Shown: positions 8,762-17,645, numbered from the stretch's first letter. The stretch: 36,197 nt of DNA from Prevotellaceae bacterium (GCA_031270565.1 JAISXJ010000100.1:1-36197), one strand, 5' to 3'. Translations and numbers: made by a program. Notes: generated from the sequence alone by a model not told the origin.

Positions 8762-11296
8762 TTAAAGAGATGTACCGTCTTTTGTTTTGGACGTTTTGAT
8801 TAAGCCAAAGATAATCATCCCCAGCAGCACGACAATCACGACGCCAACCACGATGGATGCCACCAGCGAAATCCGCGCACTACTCTGGTAAACCTCGTCC
8901 ACGCATTTAAACTCAATCTTGTGACTTCCGGCGGGTATCTGTATGCCTCTGAGAATATAATTGACCTGTATAACGGGTGTCTCTACGTCATCGACAAAGG
9001 CTTTCCACGTCTTGTAATAGACCTCTGAAAACACAGCCAGTCGCGCTTCGGAACTATTACTCTCATAAACAAGATTACCGGGGTTTACATAATTCGTCAG
9101 TTGAATATCCGCGCCGGCGTCATTGGCAACGGTATTCGGCAACGTTATCTTTTGACGCCAGCGAGCGTCAATGACGGCTGTTGTTCGCACATCAATCTCT
9201 GCGAGCGCCTTAATCTCTTCGTCGGGCGTATCCACCCAGTGAATATTCTCCACAAACCACACATTACCCATAGCCTGAACATTCTTATGCACACGCGCTC
9301 CCTGTTCTGTCGAATAAATAATGTATCGCGTATTGAGCATATTGACCACGTTCATAATGTATCGCGTATTGAGCATATTGACCACGTTCATATTGATTGA
9401 CGAACTTAAATAATAATCTATTATATCCTGATAACGCCGCAGTTTGGCGGGACTGTATCCGCCCACCGACTTGTGGAAATAGGATGTTTCCGACTCGTTA
9501 AATGTGTTTTCGGTGAGACGATTCAGTACGCGGTAATCAGGGTCTTTATCCTGTAAAATATGTTTGTCTATGTCGGAAGCTACAAACTCCTTTGCTTTTT
9601 TCCCGGAAATAAAGTTATCTTCTCCGAGAAACCGCCTATCTACTGTCCACAAGTCGCAAAGAATAAGTATGCCAAGCGCTGCCACCACGTAGGATGTTTT
9701 CCATACTTTGGAGAGATAGAACCATATAATACCTGCGGCTAAGGCGATAAAGGCTGTCGAACGCCATGCGTCGGAAGCGAGCATGTGTTTACGGTCGGCG
9801 ACAAGCGCTGTTTGTAACCATTCGGGGAAGTTGGCATCGACGGATGCGGAGAAATTGAATAAAGCGCTTCCAAACAGGGCGAAAAACAGACAGATGCCGC
9901 CCGTAATACCCGTAGCGACGAGCAACGGTTTGAGTAACCGTTTGCGTGCTTCACCCGAAGCATTCACAATCTCCTTGAGGGCTAACACTGCCAGCGTCGC
10001 CATGCCTGTGTTTGCCATTATCAGCGCCGTAGAGGGCGTGCGGAACTTGTTGTACAGGGGTAAATGGTGAAACAGAAATTCATTAACCGCCATAAAGTTT
10101 CGCCCCCACGACAGAATCAGCGACACAATCACCACTGCCAATATCCACCATCGTTCGGGCTTTTTCACGATAATTAGCCCAAGCACAAAAAGCAGACAGA
10201 TAATAGCTCCCGCATAGACAGGTCCTGAGGTGAAAGGTTGCGTACCCCAGTACATCGGCGCGTGTCGGGTAAACTGCGCTGCCTGTCGCGCCTGAACGTC
10301 CTCGTGGATGAGGAAGTCGTATGTTCGGGAATCCTGACCGATGTTGTAATGCGAACTGCCTCCGTAGAAGTTGGGAATTAACAGGGTCATACTTTCCATT
10401 TTGTCGTAACTCCATTGGTAGGCATAGTCAATGTCAAGCCCCGATTTGGTTTTCCCCGAAGCATCCGCCTGCAAGACGGCTCCTCCTCGCATAGTATCCT
10501 TTGCGTAGTCCATTGTAGGAATCAATGACCCAAGCGACGGCGCAATAGAGAGTAAAGCCACCGGCAGCAACACCGCCACCGCTGTCAGATAGGTTTTCAG
10601 CGTGCGCTGTATGACGGCATAAATCAGATAGACAATTGCCAGAATGGCAATCATCAGAATCAGGTAGTAGGAAATCTGCTGATGTCCCCACAGAATATTT
10701 ATGCCCGTAAAGAGCAGCGTTACCAGTGCGCCAATGAGATATTTTTTCTTAAAACAGAGAATAATCCCGCCAAGCACGGGCGCCATAGTTGCCATGACGA
10801 GTCCCTTACTGGCGTGGCCGGCATCAATAATGATTAGATTGTAAGAGGCAAATGCGTAGGCCACCGCTCCCACAATGCTCAGCCACGGCTTGCATCTTAG
10901 CGACAGCATAAAAATATAAAAGCCCAGCAGATAAATAAACAGTATCCCGATATGATTCGTTGGAAGACAGAATGTAAATATCTTTCCAAAGATACGGAAT
11001 ACATTCGTTGTCGGCGGCATATAGGTATAATTGGCGGGCATCCCGCTGAACATACTGTTCGACCAGAAAGCATAATCGCCTGTCTGTTTGTGATACTCTC
11101 TCAGGTCGTTTCCCCAGCCTCGCGAACTTTTGATGTCGCCTTGCATCAGGTCTTTATTCTCGAAAACGATGGGAGAAAAATAGGCAACAGTCAGCCCCAG
11201 AAACAGGGCGACAGCCGCAATATGCGGCAAAGATTTTTTGAACAGGTTATTATTCATAGCAGTTTTTTGTTTGGATGGCATCATTAAAACGTTCAT
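8762..11296 (-). CDS. YfhO-family multi-pass membrane protein
   Basis: This is an 844-residue integral membrane protein of the YfhO type, related to GT-C-fold glycosyltransferases that use lipid-linked sugars. A first membrane helix near residues 23-45 is followed by a periplasmic loop rich in YTYMPPTTN, many further helices, a long soluble region from about residue 560, and a last helix near 810-835. Characterised YfhO relatives glycosylate wall or membrane polymers; the acceptor here is unknown. The ATG at 11296 lies 32 nt after a TACTTTTG promoter. ATGs at 11284, 11281 and 11257 are alternatives; MNNNLFKK at 11257 may be the real start. An exact 36-bp duplication inside the gene repeats 12 residues. 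CPBP follows by 9 nt. Confidence 0.82.
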   Translation of the reverse strand: MNVLMMPSKQKTAMNNNLFKKSLPHIAAVALFLGLTVAYFSPIVFENKDLMQGDIKSSRGWGNDLREYHKQTGDYAFWSNSMFSGMPANYTYMPPTTNVFRIFGKIFTFCLPTNHIGILFIYLLGFYIFMLSLRCKPWLSIVGAVAYAFASYNLIIIDAGHASKGLVMATMAPVLGGIILCFKKKYLIGALVTLLFTGINILWGHQQISYYLILMIAILAIVYLIYAVIQRTLKTYLTAVAVLLPVALLSIAPSLGSLIPTMDYAKDTMRGGAVLQADASGKTKSGLDIDYAYQWSYDKMESMTLLIPNFYGGSSHYNIGQDSRTYDFLIHEDVQARQAAQFTRHAPMYWGTQPFTSGPVYAGAIICLLFVLGLIIVKKPERWWILAVVIVSLILSWGRNFMAVNEFLFHHLPLYNKFRTPSTALIMANTGMATLAVLALKEIVNASGEARKRLLKPLLVATGITGGICLFFALFGSALFNFSASVDANFPEWLQTALVADRKHMLASDAWRSTAFIALAAGIIWFYLSKVWKTSYVVAALGILILCDLWTVDRRFLGEDNFISGKKAKEFVASDIDKHILQDKDPDYRVLNRLTENTFNESETSYFHKSVGGYSPAKLRRYQDIIDYYLSSSINMNVVNMLNTRYIMNVVNMLNTRYIIYSTEQGARVHKNVQAMGNVWFVENIHWVDTPDEEIKALAEIDVRTTAVIDARWRQKITLPNTVANDAGADIQLTNYVNPGNLVYESNSSEARLAVFSEVYYKTWKAFVDDVETPVIQVNYILRGIQIPAGSHKIEFKCVDEVYQSSARISLVASIVVGVVIVVLLGMIIFGLIKTSKTKDGTSL
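9320..9391 (-). repeat. Perfect 36-bp tandem duplication within the YfhO gene
   Basis: Two identical 36-bp units (9320-9355 and 9356-9391) encode the 12-residue block MNVVNMLNTRYI twice in a row. Exact identity and in-frame length suggest a recent duplication or an assembly artefact. Confidence 0.9.
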
Positions 11297-11328
11297 AGCT
11301 TCGTTTAAAGAATTAAAATTGAGCAGCG

Positions 11329-11336
11329 CAAAAGTA
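11329..11336 (-). promoter_or_regulatory. Bacteroidetes -7 element (TACTTTTG) for YfhO-CPBP operon
   Basis: The plus strand reads CAAAAGTA. It is 32 nt upstream of the YfhO ATG and has the TAnnTTTG form. Confidence 0.6.
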
Positions 11337-11503
11337 ATGCAAGTTTTTGGGATTGTGTGAGAGGGAACAGAAAAAGTTAATCCTTTTGGAGAGGATGCTA
11401 TAAAAAAAACCGGAAATTATCAGTTGTCAGTGAATAATGAAGAATGTACGCTGCAAGGCACGCAAAAATATTTTTCATTATCCATTGTTTATAAAAAAAG
11501 GCG

Positions 11504-11511
11504 TATCTTTG
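11504..11511 (+). promoter_or_regulatory. Bacteroidetes -7 element (TATCTTTG) for small ORF copy 2
   Basis: TATCTTTG with a TTG about 16-19 nt upstream (near 11485) as a -33 candidate. The small ORF's ATG follows 35 nt later. Confidence 0.65.
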
Positions 11512-11546
11512 CCGCCGTTATTCACATCTACAAACTAAGATCAGGA

Positions 11547-11651
11547 ATGCTTACATTCAGGATTACGAATTTACCATTTTTTCAGTTTAGACGGTTCAAC
11601 CGCCTAAAAGTAAGCTCGTTACAAAAGCCCCCCCCCCCGCATTTGCCTTAA
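11547..11651 (+). pseudogene. Small basic peptide family copy 2, frameshifted by C11 tract
   Basis: The ATG and first 30 codons align with the other family members (FFQFRRFNRLKVSSLQK then prolines). The tract of 11 rather than 9 C shifts the frame, giving a 34-residue product ending PHLP. Downstream of the tract the ancestral frame is still intact to a TAA at 11681-11683, with a TTC-to-TTT synonymous difference, so loss of two C or gain of one would restore it. It is either a slipped OFF variant or a recent frameshift. Confidence 0.55.
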
Positions 11652-11721
11652 CTCCTTGTATTCAAGGGCTTATCAATTATTAAATATTTTTCTGTTAACA
11701 GTTAACAGCGCTCTCTCCGGT

Positions 11722-11798
11722 GTTGTCAGCACGTCGTCCGCAACTGCGGACGGTTTCCCGAAGTTGTCAGCACGCTGTCCGCAACTGTGGACGGCTTT
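11722..11798. repeat. Direct 41-bp tandem repeat with internal hairpins
   Basis: Two units start GTTGTCAGCACG (11722 and 11763). Each contains a hairpin of the type GTCCGCAACTGCGGAC. They lie in the untranslated part after small ORF copy 2. Confidence 0.65.
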
Positions 11799-11847
11799 AT
11801 ACAAATAGAAATATCAATCATATATGATGAGTAATTAATATTCTCTC

Positions 11848-11905
11848 TCCAGCCCCCCCTGAAAGTATGTTTTTGGTTAGTATTCTGCTTTCGGGGAGGG
11901 CTGGA
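11848..11905. repeat. Imperfect inverted repeat (18-bp arms)
   Basis: The left arm starts TCCAGCCC and the right arm ends GGGCTGGA, pairing 16 of 18 positions around a 22-nt loop. Resembles intergenic palindromes; no gene. Confidence 0.5.
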
Positions 11906-11943
11906 CAGGGATTCAAACAGCGTTATATTTAATACGCGAAAAC

Positions 11944-11968
11944 AAAAAGCCCCTTGCAGGGCTTTTTT
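11944..11968. terminator. Bidirectional hairpin terminator
   Basis: AAAAAGCCC and GGGCTTTTTT surround a 6-nt loop. It sits between small ORF copy 2 and the rocD promoter, so it could end the small-ORF transcript before the arginine operon. Confidence 0.7.
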
Positions 11969-12046
11969 AGTGAATAACGAATAGTGAATAATGACTGACA
12001 ACTGAAAATTAATAACTACACTCTACAAACTACAAACTAAAAAAAC

Positions 12047-12054
12047 TATCTTTG
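12047..12054 (+). promoter_or_regulatory. Bacteroidetes -7 element (TATCTTTG) for arginine catabolic operon
   Basis: TATCTTTG fits the consensus and lies 87 nt before the chosen rocD ATG. A longer in-frame start at 12052 overlaps this element and was rejected for that reason. Confidence 0.65.
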
Positions 12055-12141
12055 CAAGCGATTTTTTTGATGTTTAATTTTATAACACCAGAGATACGGA
12101 CATTTGTTTGCCGATTGCCGGTGTCGAATAATAAAAATACT

Positions 12142-13350
12142 ATGAAAACCAGTGAATTTATTGCCCGTGAGAATACTTACGGCGCTCACAACTATCACCC
12201 GCTTCCCGTTGTTCTGTCCAAAGGCAAAGGCGTGCACGTCTGGGATGTTGAAGGCAAACGCTATTTCGATTTTCTCGCCGGCTATTCAGCATTAGGTCAA
12301 GGACATTGTCATCCCAAAATCATTGCAGCGCTTAAAGAACAAGCCGACAAGCTGACACTTGTTTCCCGCGCTTTCTATTCCGATATTTTAGGAGAATACA
12401 TGGAATTTGCTTGCCGTTTCTTCGGCTACGATAAACTGTTACCGATGAATTCGGGCGCCGAAGCTGTGGAAACAGCGCTCAAATTGGCGCGTCGCTGGGG
12501 CTATGTGCGCAAAGGCGTTGCCGCCGAGAGCGCCAAGATTGTCGTCTGTGCAGATAATTTTCACGGACGCACCATCACCATTGTTTCGATGAGTACCGAC
12601 CCATCTTCATACGCCAATTATGGTCCCTATACGCCCGGCTTCATTAAAATACCTTATAACGATGTCCAATCGTTGCGAGATGCGCTTGCCGACCCTGCGG
12701 TGGTAGCCTTTCTGGTGGAGCCGATTCAGGGCGAAGCGGGCGTATGTGTACCCGATGACGGTTATCTGAAGGCATGTTACGACTGTTGCCGCGATAAGAA
12801 TGTCCTGTTCATCGCCGACGAAGTCCAGTCAGGCATCGCACGCACGGGGCGACTTTTAGCCTGCGATTATGAAGATGTACGTCCCGATATATTAATTCTT
12901 GGTAAAGCGCTTTCGGGAGGCGTTACGCCGGTGTCGGCTGTGCTGGCGGACGATGATGTGATGCTGACCATTCGCCCCGGCGAACACGGTTCCACCTTCG
13001 GCGGCAATCCGTTGGCATCTGCTGTCGGCATTGCAGCGCTGCAAGTGGTGATGGAGGAACATCTGGCAGAGAATGCGTACGCTATGGGAAATCTCTTTCG
13101 TGAGGAAATGTGTCGCCTGAATCATCCCCTGATTACGCAGGTTAGAGGGAAAGGACTTCTTAATGCTGTCGTTACAAAACCCGACGGCGCTGTTCAGGCG
13201 TGGGATATTTGTTTAAAACTTAAAGAAAACGGTCTTATCGCCAAGCCTACGCACGATTATATTATCCGTTTCACTCCGCCGCTTGTCATCACCGAGCCGG
13301 AGATGCGCGAAGCCATCGCTATTATTCAACAAACCTTTGCTGCATTATGA
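12142..13350 (+). CDS. rocD: Ornithine aminotransferase
   Basis: This PLP enzyme transfers the delta-amino group of ornithine to 2-oxoglutarate, giving glutamate-5-semialdehyde and glutamate. It has 402 residues from the ATG at 12142, close to the family norm, and starts MKTSEFIARENTYGAHNYHP as expected for OAT. SGAEAVETALKLAR is the class-III substrate/cofactor loop, and Lys255 in ILGKALSGG is the predicted PLP lysine. The stop codon overlaps the start of the arginase gene by 4 nt (ATGA), indicating translational coupling. With arginase and the following dehydrogenase it converts arginine to glutamate. Confidence 0.94.
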   Translation: MKTSEFIARENTYGAHNYHPLPVVLSKGKGVHVWDVEGKRYFDFLAGYSALGQGHCHPKIIAALKEQADKLTLVSRAFYSDILGEYMEFACRFFGYDKLLPMNSGAEAVETALKLARRWGYVRKGVAAESAKIVVCADNFHGRTITIVSMSTDPSSYANYGPYTPGFIKIPYNDVQSLRDALADPAVVAFLVEPIQGEAGVCVPDDGYLKACYDCCRDKNVLFIADEVQSGIARTGRLLACDYEDVRPDILILGKALSGGVTPVSAVLADDDVMLTIRPGEHGSTFGGNPLASAVGIAALQVVMEEHLAENAYAMGNLFREEMCRLNHPLITQVRGKGLLNAVVTKPDGAVQAWDICLKLKENGLIAKPTHDYIIRFTPPLVITEPEMREAIAIIQQTFAAL

Positions 13351-14240
13351 GAACCCTGTCCCTAATCGGAGCGCCCATACATATTGGTTGCGACAAGCGA
13401 GGCACGGAGTTAGCTCCCGACAGGCTTCGTAAGTGCGGCATTGTTGAATTGCTGCAACGCCACGTAGATGTTGTTGATGCCGGCAATATTATTGAGCCGG
13501 ACGTTTGTGAGAAAGATAAATTTTCGGAACATCCGCGTATAAAATATTTAAAAGAGATACAGGACATCAGCCGTCAGTTATCGCACAAGATGTATAATGC
13601 GCTTTGCGGCGAAACCTTTCCTCTCGTCATCGGCGGCGACCACGTTATGGGGCTTGGCGACGTAGCGGGCATGGCACGCTATTTCGGCGAACAGGCAGGA
13701 GTGATTTGGTTTGATGCGCACGGCGATTTCAATACCGAACAATCCTCGCCGAGCGGCAATACTCACGGTATGCCGTGCGCGGCGCTGATGGGAACGTGCC
13801 ACAACCATCTCAGCAGTCTGGCAGAGGTCAAGGTGAAACCTGAAAACATCTTTTGGGTCGGTATTCGAGACCTTGACCCATACGAAGAGGCATTTGCCCG
13901 AGAGCATAACCTCTCCATCTACCGCGCCGAGACAATTCGGAAAAACGGTATGGCGTTTGTGATAGATGACATTCTCCGTCAAACGACTTTGCGCAACATC
14001 AATAACATCCATTTCAGTATTGATGTGGACGGCATCGACCCGTCGGAGGCGCCCGGAACGGGAACAGCCGTACCGGACGGCATTTCTACCGCCGATTTCC
14101 GGCAACTGCTGCACGGGATGTTTGCATCGGGGAAAATTCGTTCCGCAGAGCTGGCGGAATATAATCCGCTGCTTGACACAGATAATATCACCGAACGGTG
14201 GTGTGTGGAAACGATTGATTATATTGCTTCGCTCTTATAA
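13347..14240 (+). CDS. rocF: Arginase
   Basis: This manganese enzyme hydrolyses arginine to ornithine and urea. It is 297 residues. Metal ligands are visible as GGDH (residues 96-99), DAHGD (Asp123, His125, Asp127) and DVD (Asp226, Asp228). The SPSGNTHGMP loop and the GTGTAVPDG segment near the C-terminal half are typical of arginases rather than agmatinases (which usually lack the SGNxHGMP arrangement). The gene overlaps rocD by 4 nt and is followed 37 nt later by the dehydrogenase. It is the first step of the operon's pathway. Confidence 0.93.
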   Translation: MRTLSLIGAPIHIGCDKRGTELAPDRLRKCGIVELLQRHVDVVDAGNIIEPDVCEKDKFSEHPRIKYLKEIQDISRQLSHKMYNALCGETFPLVIGGDHVMGLGDVAGMARYFGEQAGVIWFDAHGDFNTEQSSPSGNTHGMPCAALMGTCHNHLSSLAEVKVKPENIFWVGIRDLDPYEEAFAREHNLSIYRAETIRKNGMAFVIDDILRQTTLRNINNIHFSIDVDGIDPSEAPGTGTAVPDGISTADFRQLLHGMFASGKIRSAELAEYNPLLDTDNITERWCVETIDYIASLL

Positions 14241-14277
14241 TAGTTTGTTATTAAAATAATAAATAAATGATTTTCGT

Positions 14278-15909
14278 ATGAACAATGCCATTTTCAAATT
14301 CAGAGAACCAAAGAATGAGCCGGTTCTCACCTACGCGCCCCGCTCAGAGGAGCGCCGTTTACTTGAAGCCGAATTGAAGCGTCAGGCAAACACGCAAGTA
14401 GAAATTCCGCTTATCATTGGCGGAAAAGAAATCAGGACAGGCAAAACCGGTCACGTGGTTATGCCCACCGACCACAAGCACGTCTTGGCTACCTATCATC
14501 AGTGTACCGACAGGGAAGTGCATCAGGCAATTGATGTCGCTATGCAGGCAAAAAAGGCTTGGGGCAATTTGCCATGGGTGGAACGGTGCAGTATCATCCT
14601 GCGGGCGGCAGAGCTGTTTGCCGGAAAATACCGCTACGTGATGAATGCTGCCTGTATGCTTGGGCAGGCTAAAAACGTTATGCAGGCAGAGATTGATTCC
14701 GCCTGTGAAGCTATTGACTTTATGCGGTTCAATCCGTTCTTTGCGGGGGAGATTTACGGGAATCAACCGCTCTCATCCACCGACTGCATCAACCGTGTGG
14801 AATACCGTCCTTTGGAAGGGTTTATCTACACCGTAACGCCGTTTAATTTTACCGCTATCGCCGTTAATCTGAACATCAGTCCGGTGTTGATGGGCAATGT
14901 AACGGTTTGGAAACCGGCGACAACATCGTTGCTGTCGAGTTATTATGCTATGAAGATATTGCAGGAAGCGGGCGTTCCCGATGGTGTTATCAATTTCCTG
15001 CCCGGTTCGGGCGCTGTCATCAGCGACGTTGTTCTCAACAGCCCAGACCTTGGCGGTATTCACTTCACCGGCTCGACGGCTGTTTTCCAAAACTTCTGGA
15101 AGACGGTGGGCGAAAACATCGGCAAGTACAAGAGCTATCCCAAACTGGTGGGCGAAACGGGCGGAAAGGATTTTATCTTTGCTCACAAAAGCGCTTCCCC
15201 GCTTGAACTGGCTACTGCCGTTGTACGCGGCGCATTCGAGTTTCAAGGGCAAAAATGCTCCGCCGCATCACGCGCCTATATCCCAAAATCACTTTGGAAC
15301 GACACAAAAGCACATATTCTCGCTATGCTTGCAGAGATAAAGATGGGCGATGTGCGCGATTTATCAAACTTTGTGAACGCCGTCATTGACGAAGCCTCGT
15401 TTGATAATATTAAAAGGTATATCGACCGTGCCGCAAAGAGTGCGGACGCTGAAATCGTTGCCGGCGGAACGTGCGACAAGTCAACAGGCTATTTCGTTAC
15501 GCCGACGGTGATTCTTGCCAAAACGCCCGATTACGAAACAATGTGTGAAGAGATATTTGGTCCGGTCATCACCGTCTATGTTTATGATGATAACGAATAC
15601 GAACAGACGCTTCGTCTCTGTGATGCCACGTCGCCTTATGCCCTCACAGGCTCTATCTTCTCCAATGACCGTTATGCGACCCTTCTGGCAGATGAACACC
15701 TGCGTTATGCGGCGGGAAATTTCTACATCAACGACAAGCCGACAGGGGCTGTTGTCGGGCAGCAGCCGTTTGGTGGAGCGCGTGCCTCAGGAACGAATGA
15801 CAAGGCGGGAAGCGCTGCCAATCTGATGCGATGGGTATCGCCCCGTGCCATTAAGGAGACGCTTGTACCGCCTGCTCATTTCGGATACCCATTCTTGAAA
15901 CAGGAATAA
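14278..15909 (+). CDS. L-glutamate gamma-semialdehyde (1-pyrroline-5-carboxylate) dehydrogenase
   Basis: This NAD-dependent aldehyde dehydrogenase oxidises glutamate semialdehyde to glutamate, completing arginine breakdown. It is 543 residues, the usual size of the stand-alone P5C dehydrogenase of this branch (comparable to eukaryotic ALDH4A1). The catalytic glutamate is Glu293 in GETGGKDF and the catalytic cysteine is Cys327 in FQGQKCSAAS. FTGSTAVFQ marks the nucleotide-binding part. It ends in a strong hairpin terminator, so the operon appears to be these three genes. The proline dehydrogenase partner is not in the window. Confidence 0.94.
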   Translation: MNNAIFKFREPKNEPVLTYAPRSEERRLLEAELKRQANTQVEIPLIIGGKEIRTGKTGHVVMPTDHKHVLATYHQCTDREVHQAIDVAMQAKKAWGNLPWVERCSIILRAAELFAGKYRYVMNAACMLGQAKNVMQAEIDSACEAIDFMRFNPFFAGEIYGNQPLSSTDCINRVEYRPLEGFIYTVTPFNFTAIAVNLNISPVLMGNVTVWKPATTSLLSSYYAMKILQEAGVPDGVINFLPGSGAVISDVVLNSPDLGGIHFTGSTAVFQNFWKTVGENIGKYKSYPKLVGETGGKDFIFAHKSASPLELATAVVRGAFEFQGQKCSAASRAYIPKSLWNDTKAHILAMLAEIKMGDVRDLSNFVNAVIDEASFDNIKRYIDRAAKSADAEIVAGGTCDKSTGYFVTPTVILAKTPDYETMCEEIFGPVITVYVYDDNEYEQTLRLCDATSPYALTGSIFSNDRYATLLADEHLRYAAGNFYINDKPTGAVVGQQPFGGARASGTNDKAGSAANLMRWVSPRAIKETLVPPAHFGYPFLKQE

Positions 15910-15955
15910 CATTTGCAGATAAACAGAACCAAAAGCTGACAACTCTGACAGCAAC

Positions 15956-15980
15956 AAAAAAGCCCCGCACGGGGCTTTTT
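15956..15980. terminator. Bidirectional hairpin terminator
   Basis: AAAAAGCCCCG and CGGGGCTTTTT form a perfect stem with a 2-nt loop. It separates the arginine operon from the convergent FISUMP gene and can serve both. Confidence 0.85.
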
Positions 15981-15996
15981 GTTTTGGCGGTCGCTT

Positions 15997-17451
15997 TTAT
16001 TTTTTTGAAATGCAACGCACAGAGAGGCCGTGAGACCGAGTAAGGACAAAGTCCGTCTTCTGGTTAGTCTCGTAGAAATGCAGGGTGTTACCGGAACTAG
16101 TACCACTAGCTACAGTGCTCCAGTAGTAGCTGTCGGTGCCAGGGGCGTAGTACAACTTGCCAGAGGTGTCCCGGCCGCCGGCAGCGGGCAAAAACAATGC
16201 GTCGCCAACCTGCATACCGGTAGTGTAATTGTTGTTAACGCTCGACCAGTTTGTGCCTACCTTTGTGATAGCGTTATTAGAGGTATTTATCACAGCAGTC
16301 CATTCCTCTTTTGTAGGCACGCGCCAACCGTCAGGGCAGGGATTAGCGGAAGTCATGTTCCAGTCAGCAGATGTGGTGGGAGGCTTTGTAATGTTTGTCC
16401 AGTCTGGTACAGACGATTTGTACGCCGGGTCTTGGTCTTGCGCCTGTGTCACAGCCGCATTGCTAACCCCCCATTTGTATTTCGCCCCGTGAATCTCCGC
16501 CGCAGGCGTAAACGGGTCTGCCGCTTGATTAGCGCCAAGATTGTGACACATGAATGCCCTCCATACTATGTCGCTTGAGGCGGCTGCTTTTGTATACGCC
16601 CCGCAACATGAACAATCCTGAAAAGATGTGTTCAGTTCAAGCACCCTATCGGCTGAGCCATCATTGTAAACGGCATACAACTTGAGCTTGAAAGCCTGGT
16701 CGCGAGTTTTGTTCAACAGCGTGCTTTGCAGCGATTCTTTGTAGTAAACCTTCACCTTGCACTTGGTGCCGCTGGTGATGGAGCCGCTGTAATTAGTGTT
16801 CGGAACAATGCTGTCTACGATATGTCCGCCGCCAACCGTTTCGCTGAAATAAAAGCGAACATTGTTTACCGTACCGAAAGGAGTAAACGTGTATTCCTGC
16901 ACGCCGGAATAGGGAGCCGCACTAACGCCGTCCTGAGACGTGCGGTCAATAAAATCGGTCTTCTGGAAGGTACGGACAGCTGTCGTGCCGCAACTGTTTA
17001 TGTCGTCATTGCCGGTGGTGGCAATGTCAAAGCAACGCTTACCGGAAAACGTACCGCTACCTGTAGGGAGACCGCCGCTTGTAAGGATATCGACGCCATC
17101 GCTACCGCCCCAATAATTCCACTTGCTTCCGTCCCAAAGATAGAGACCGTCTCCGTTAGGTATAAGGTAATCGTTGGCGTTCCAGACAATCATCCCAGCC
17201 AGCGCCTGTTTCTCAGTCGGAGTAGAGATAGCGCCCGCGTTAGGGAAGGTAGCGGGGATAGCAGTCAAAGAGGTCAGCTCTACATTCGAGAGCAGTAGCC
17301 CGCCTTTAACGCCGTTTTGCGGATTCAAATCTACAATCGTCCCTGCTTTTGGCAGGTCGCTACCTCCAATAGTTACCTGCGCCGCAGCATAATTGGCGAC
17401 GCTTAGAAATGCTGCTGTAAATGCAGCGAAAATAAATTGATTAGTTTTCAT
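15997..17451 (-). CDS. Secreted FISUMP-domain protein
   Basis: This is an exported protein of 484 residues from the ATG at 17451. An in-frame ATG at 17460 only adds three residues before the signal peptide (MKTNQFIFAAFTAAF...YAAA). The N-terminal part (QVTIGG...GTIVDLN...GGLLLSNVEL...GLYLWDGSKWNYWG) is a common Bacteroidetes surface-protein module. The C-terminal third is the Fibrobacter succinogenes major paralogous (FISUMP) domain: DIVWRAFMCHNLGA, YKWGVSNA, PCPDGWRVPTKEEW, LFLPAAGGRD and the ending HGLSVRCISKK. Its function is unknown; it is taken to be a cell-surface protein. No -7 element lies directly upstream; the nearest is at 18009-18016, ahead of small ORF copy 3, which would give a leader of about 550 nt. 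Confidence 0.85.
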   Translation of the reverse strand: MKTNQFIFAAFTAAFLSVANYAAAQVTIGGSDLPKAGTIVDLNPQNGVKGGLLLSNVELTSLTAIPATFPNAGAISTPTEKQALAGMIVWNANDYLIPNGDGLYLWDGSKWNYWGGSDGVDILTSGGLPTGSGTFSGKRCFDIATTGNDDINSCGTTAVRTFQKTDFIDRTSQDGVSAAPYSGVQEYTFTPFGTVNNVRFYFSETVGGGHIVDSIVPNTNYSGSITSGTKCKVKVYYKESLQSTLLNKTRDQAFKLKLYAVYNDGSADRVLELNTSFQDCSCCGAYTKAAASSDIVWRAFMCHNLGANQAADPFTPAAEIHGAKYKWGVSNAAVTQAQDQDPAYKSSVPDWTNITKPPTTSADWNMTSANPCPDGWRVPTKEEWTAVINTSNNAITKVGTNWSSVNNNYTTGMQVGDALFLPAAGGRDTSGKLYYAPGTDSYYWSTVASGTSSGNTLHFYETNQKTDFVLTRSHGLSVRCISKK

Positions 17452-17512
17452 AAAAAACACATTTTAAATTAATTGATAGATATAGTTGAAATATAAAAAG
17501 TCAATTGTAATA

Positions 17513-17625
17513 GCGTCTTTTTGCGTTCTTTGCGTATTCCTTGCGTCTTTGCGGTAAAAATATTTAACCGCAAAGAGCACAAGACTTGTCCCGCCAAAGC
17601 GGGAGTTTTTTTCACAAAGGGCACA
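17513..17625. repeat. Intergenic palindromic repeat
   Basis: Imperfect inverted text of the form TTGCGTCTTTGCGG / CCGCAAAGAGCACAA surrounds a centre near 17560, followed by CCCGCCAAAGCGGG at about 17591-17604. The latter hairpin also occurs near 414-427. No gene is supported. Confidence 0.6.
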
Positions 17626-17645
17626 AGGGCATTTATTGGTTTTAT

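Larger units (their letters stand above)
11504..11710 (+). repeat. Small-ORF repeat element, copy 2
   Basis: It matches the other copies from the promoter through the small ORF and into the overlapping second frame. Here the homopolymer is C11 (11628-11638) rather than C9. The second frame (TTG 11656 to stop 11808, 50 codons) is open and shares its start MYSRAY with the other copies, but diverges after about 20 codons. Confidence 0.8.

Noticed and set aside
11610..11630. Shared CTCGTTACAAA between the small-ORF element and the REP palindromes
   Set aside because: Only 11 bases are shared and the palindrome partner is missing in the small-ORF element, so common origin is not supported.
12052..12141. 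Upstream start of ornithine aminotransferase
   Set aside because: It overlaps the TATCTTTG promoter; the ATG at 12142 matches the family N-terminus.
13578..14114. 178-codon minus-strand ORF
   Set aside because: It is antisense to arginase, whose metal ligands are all visible.
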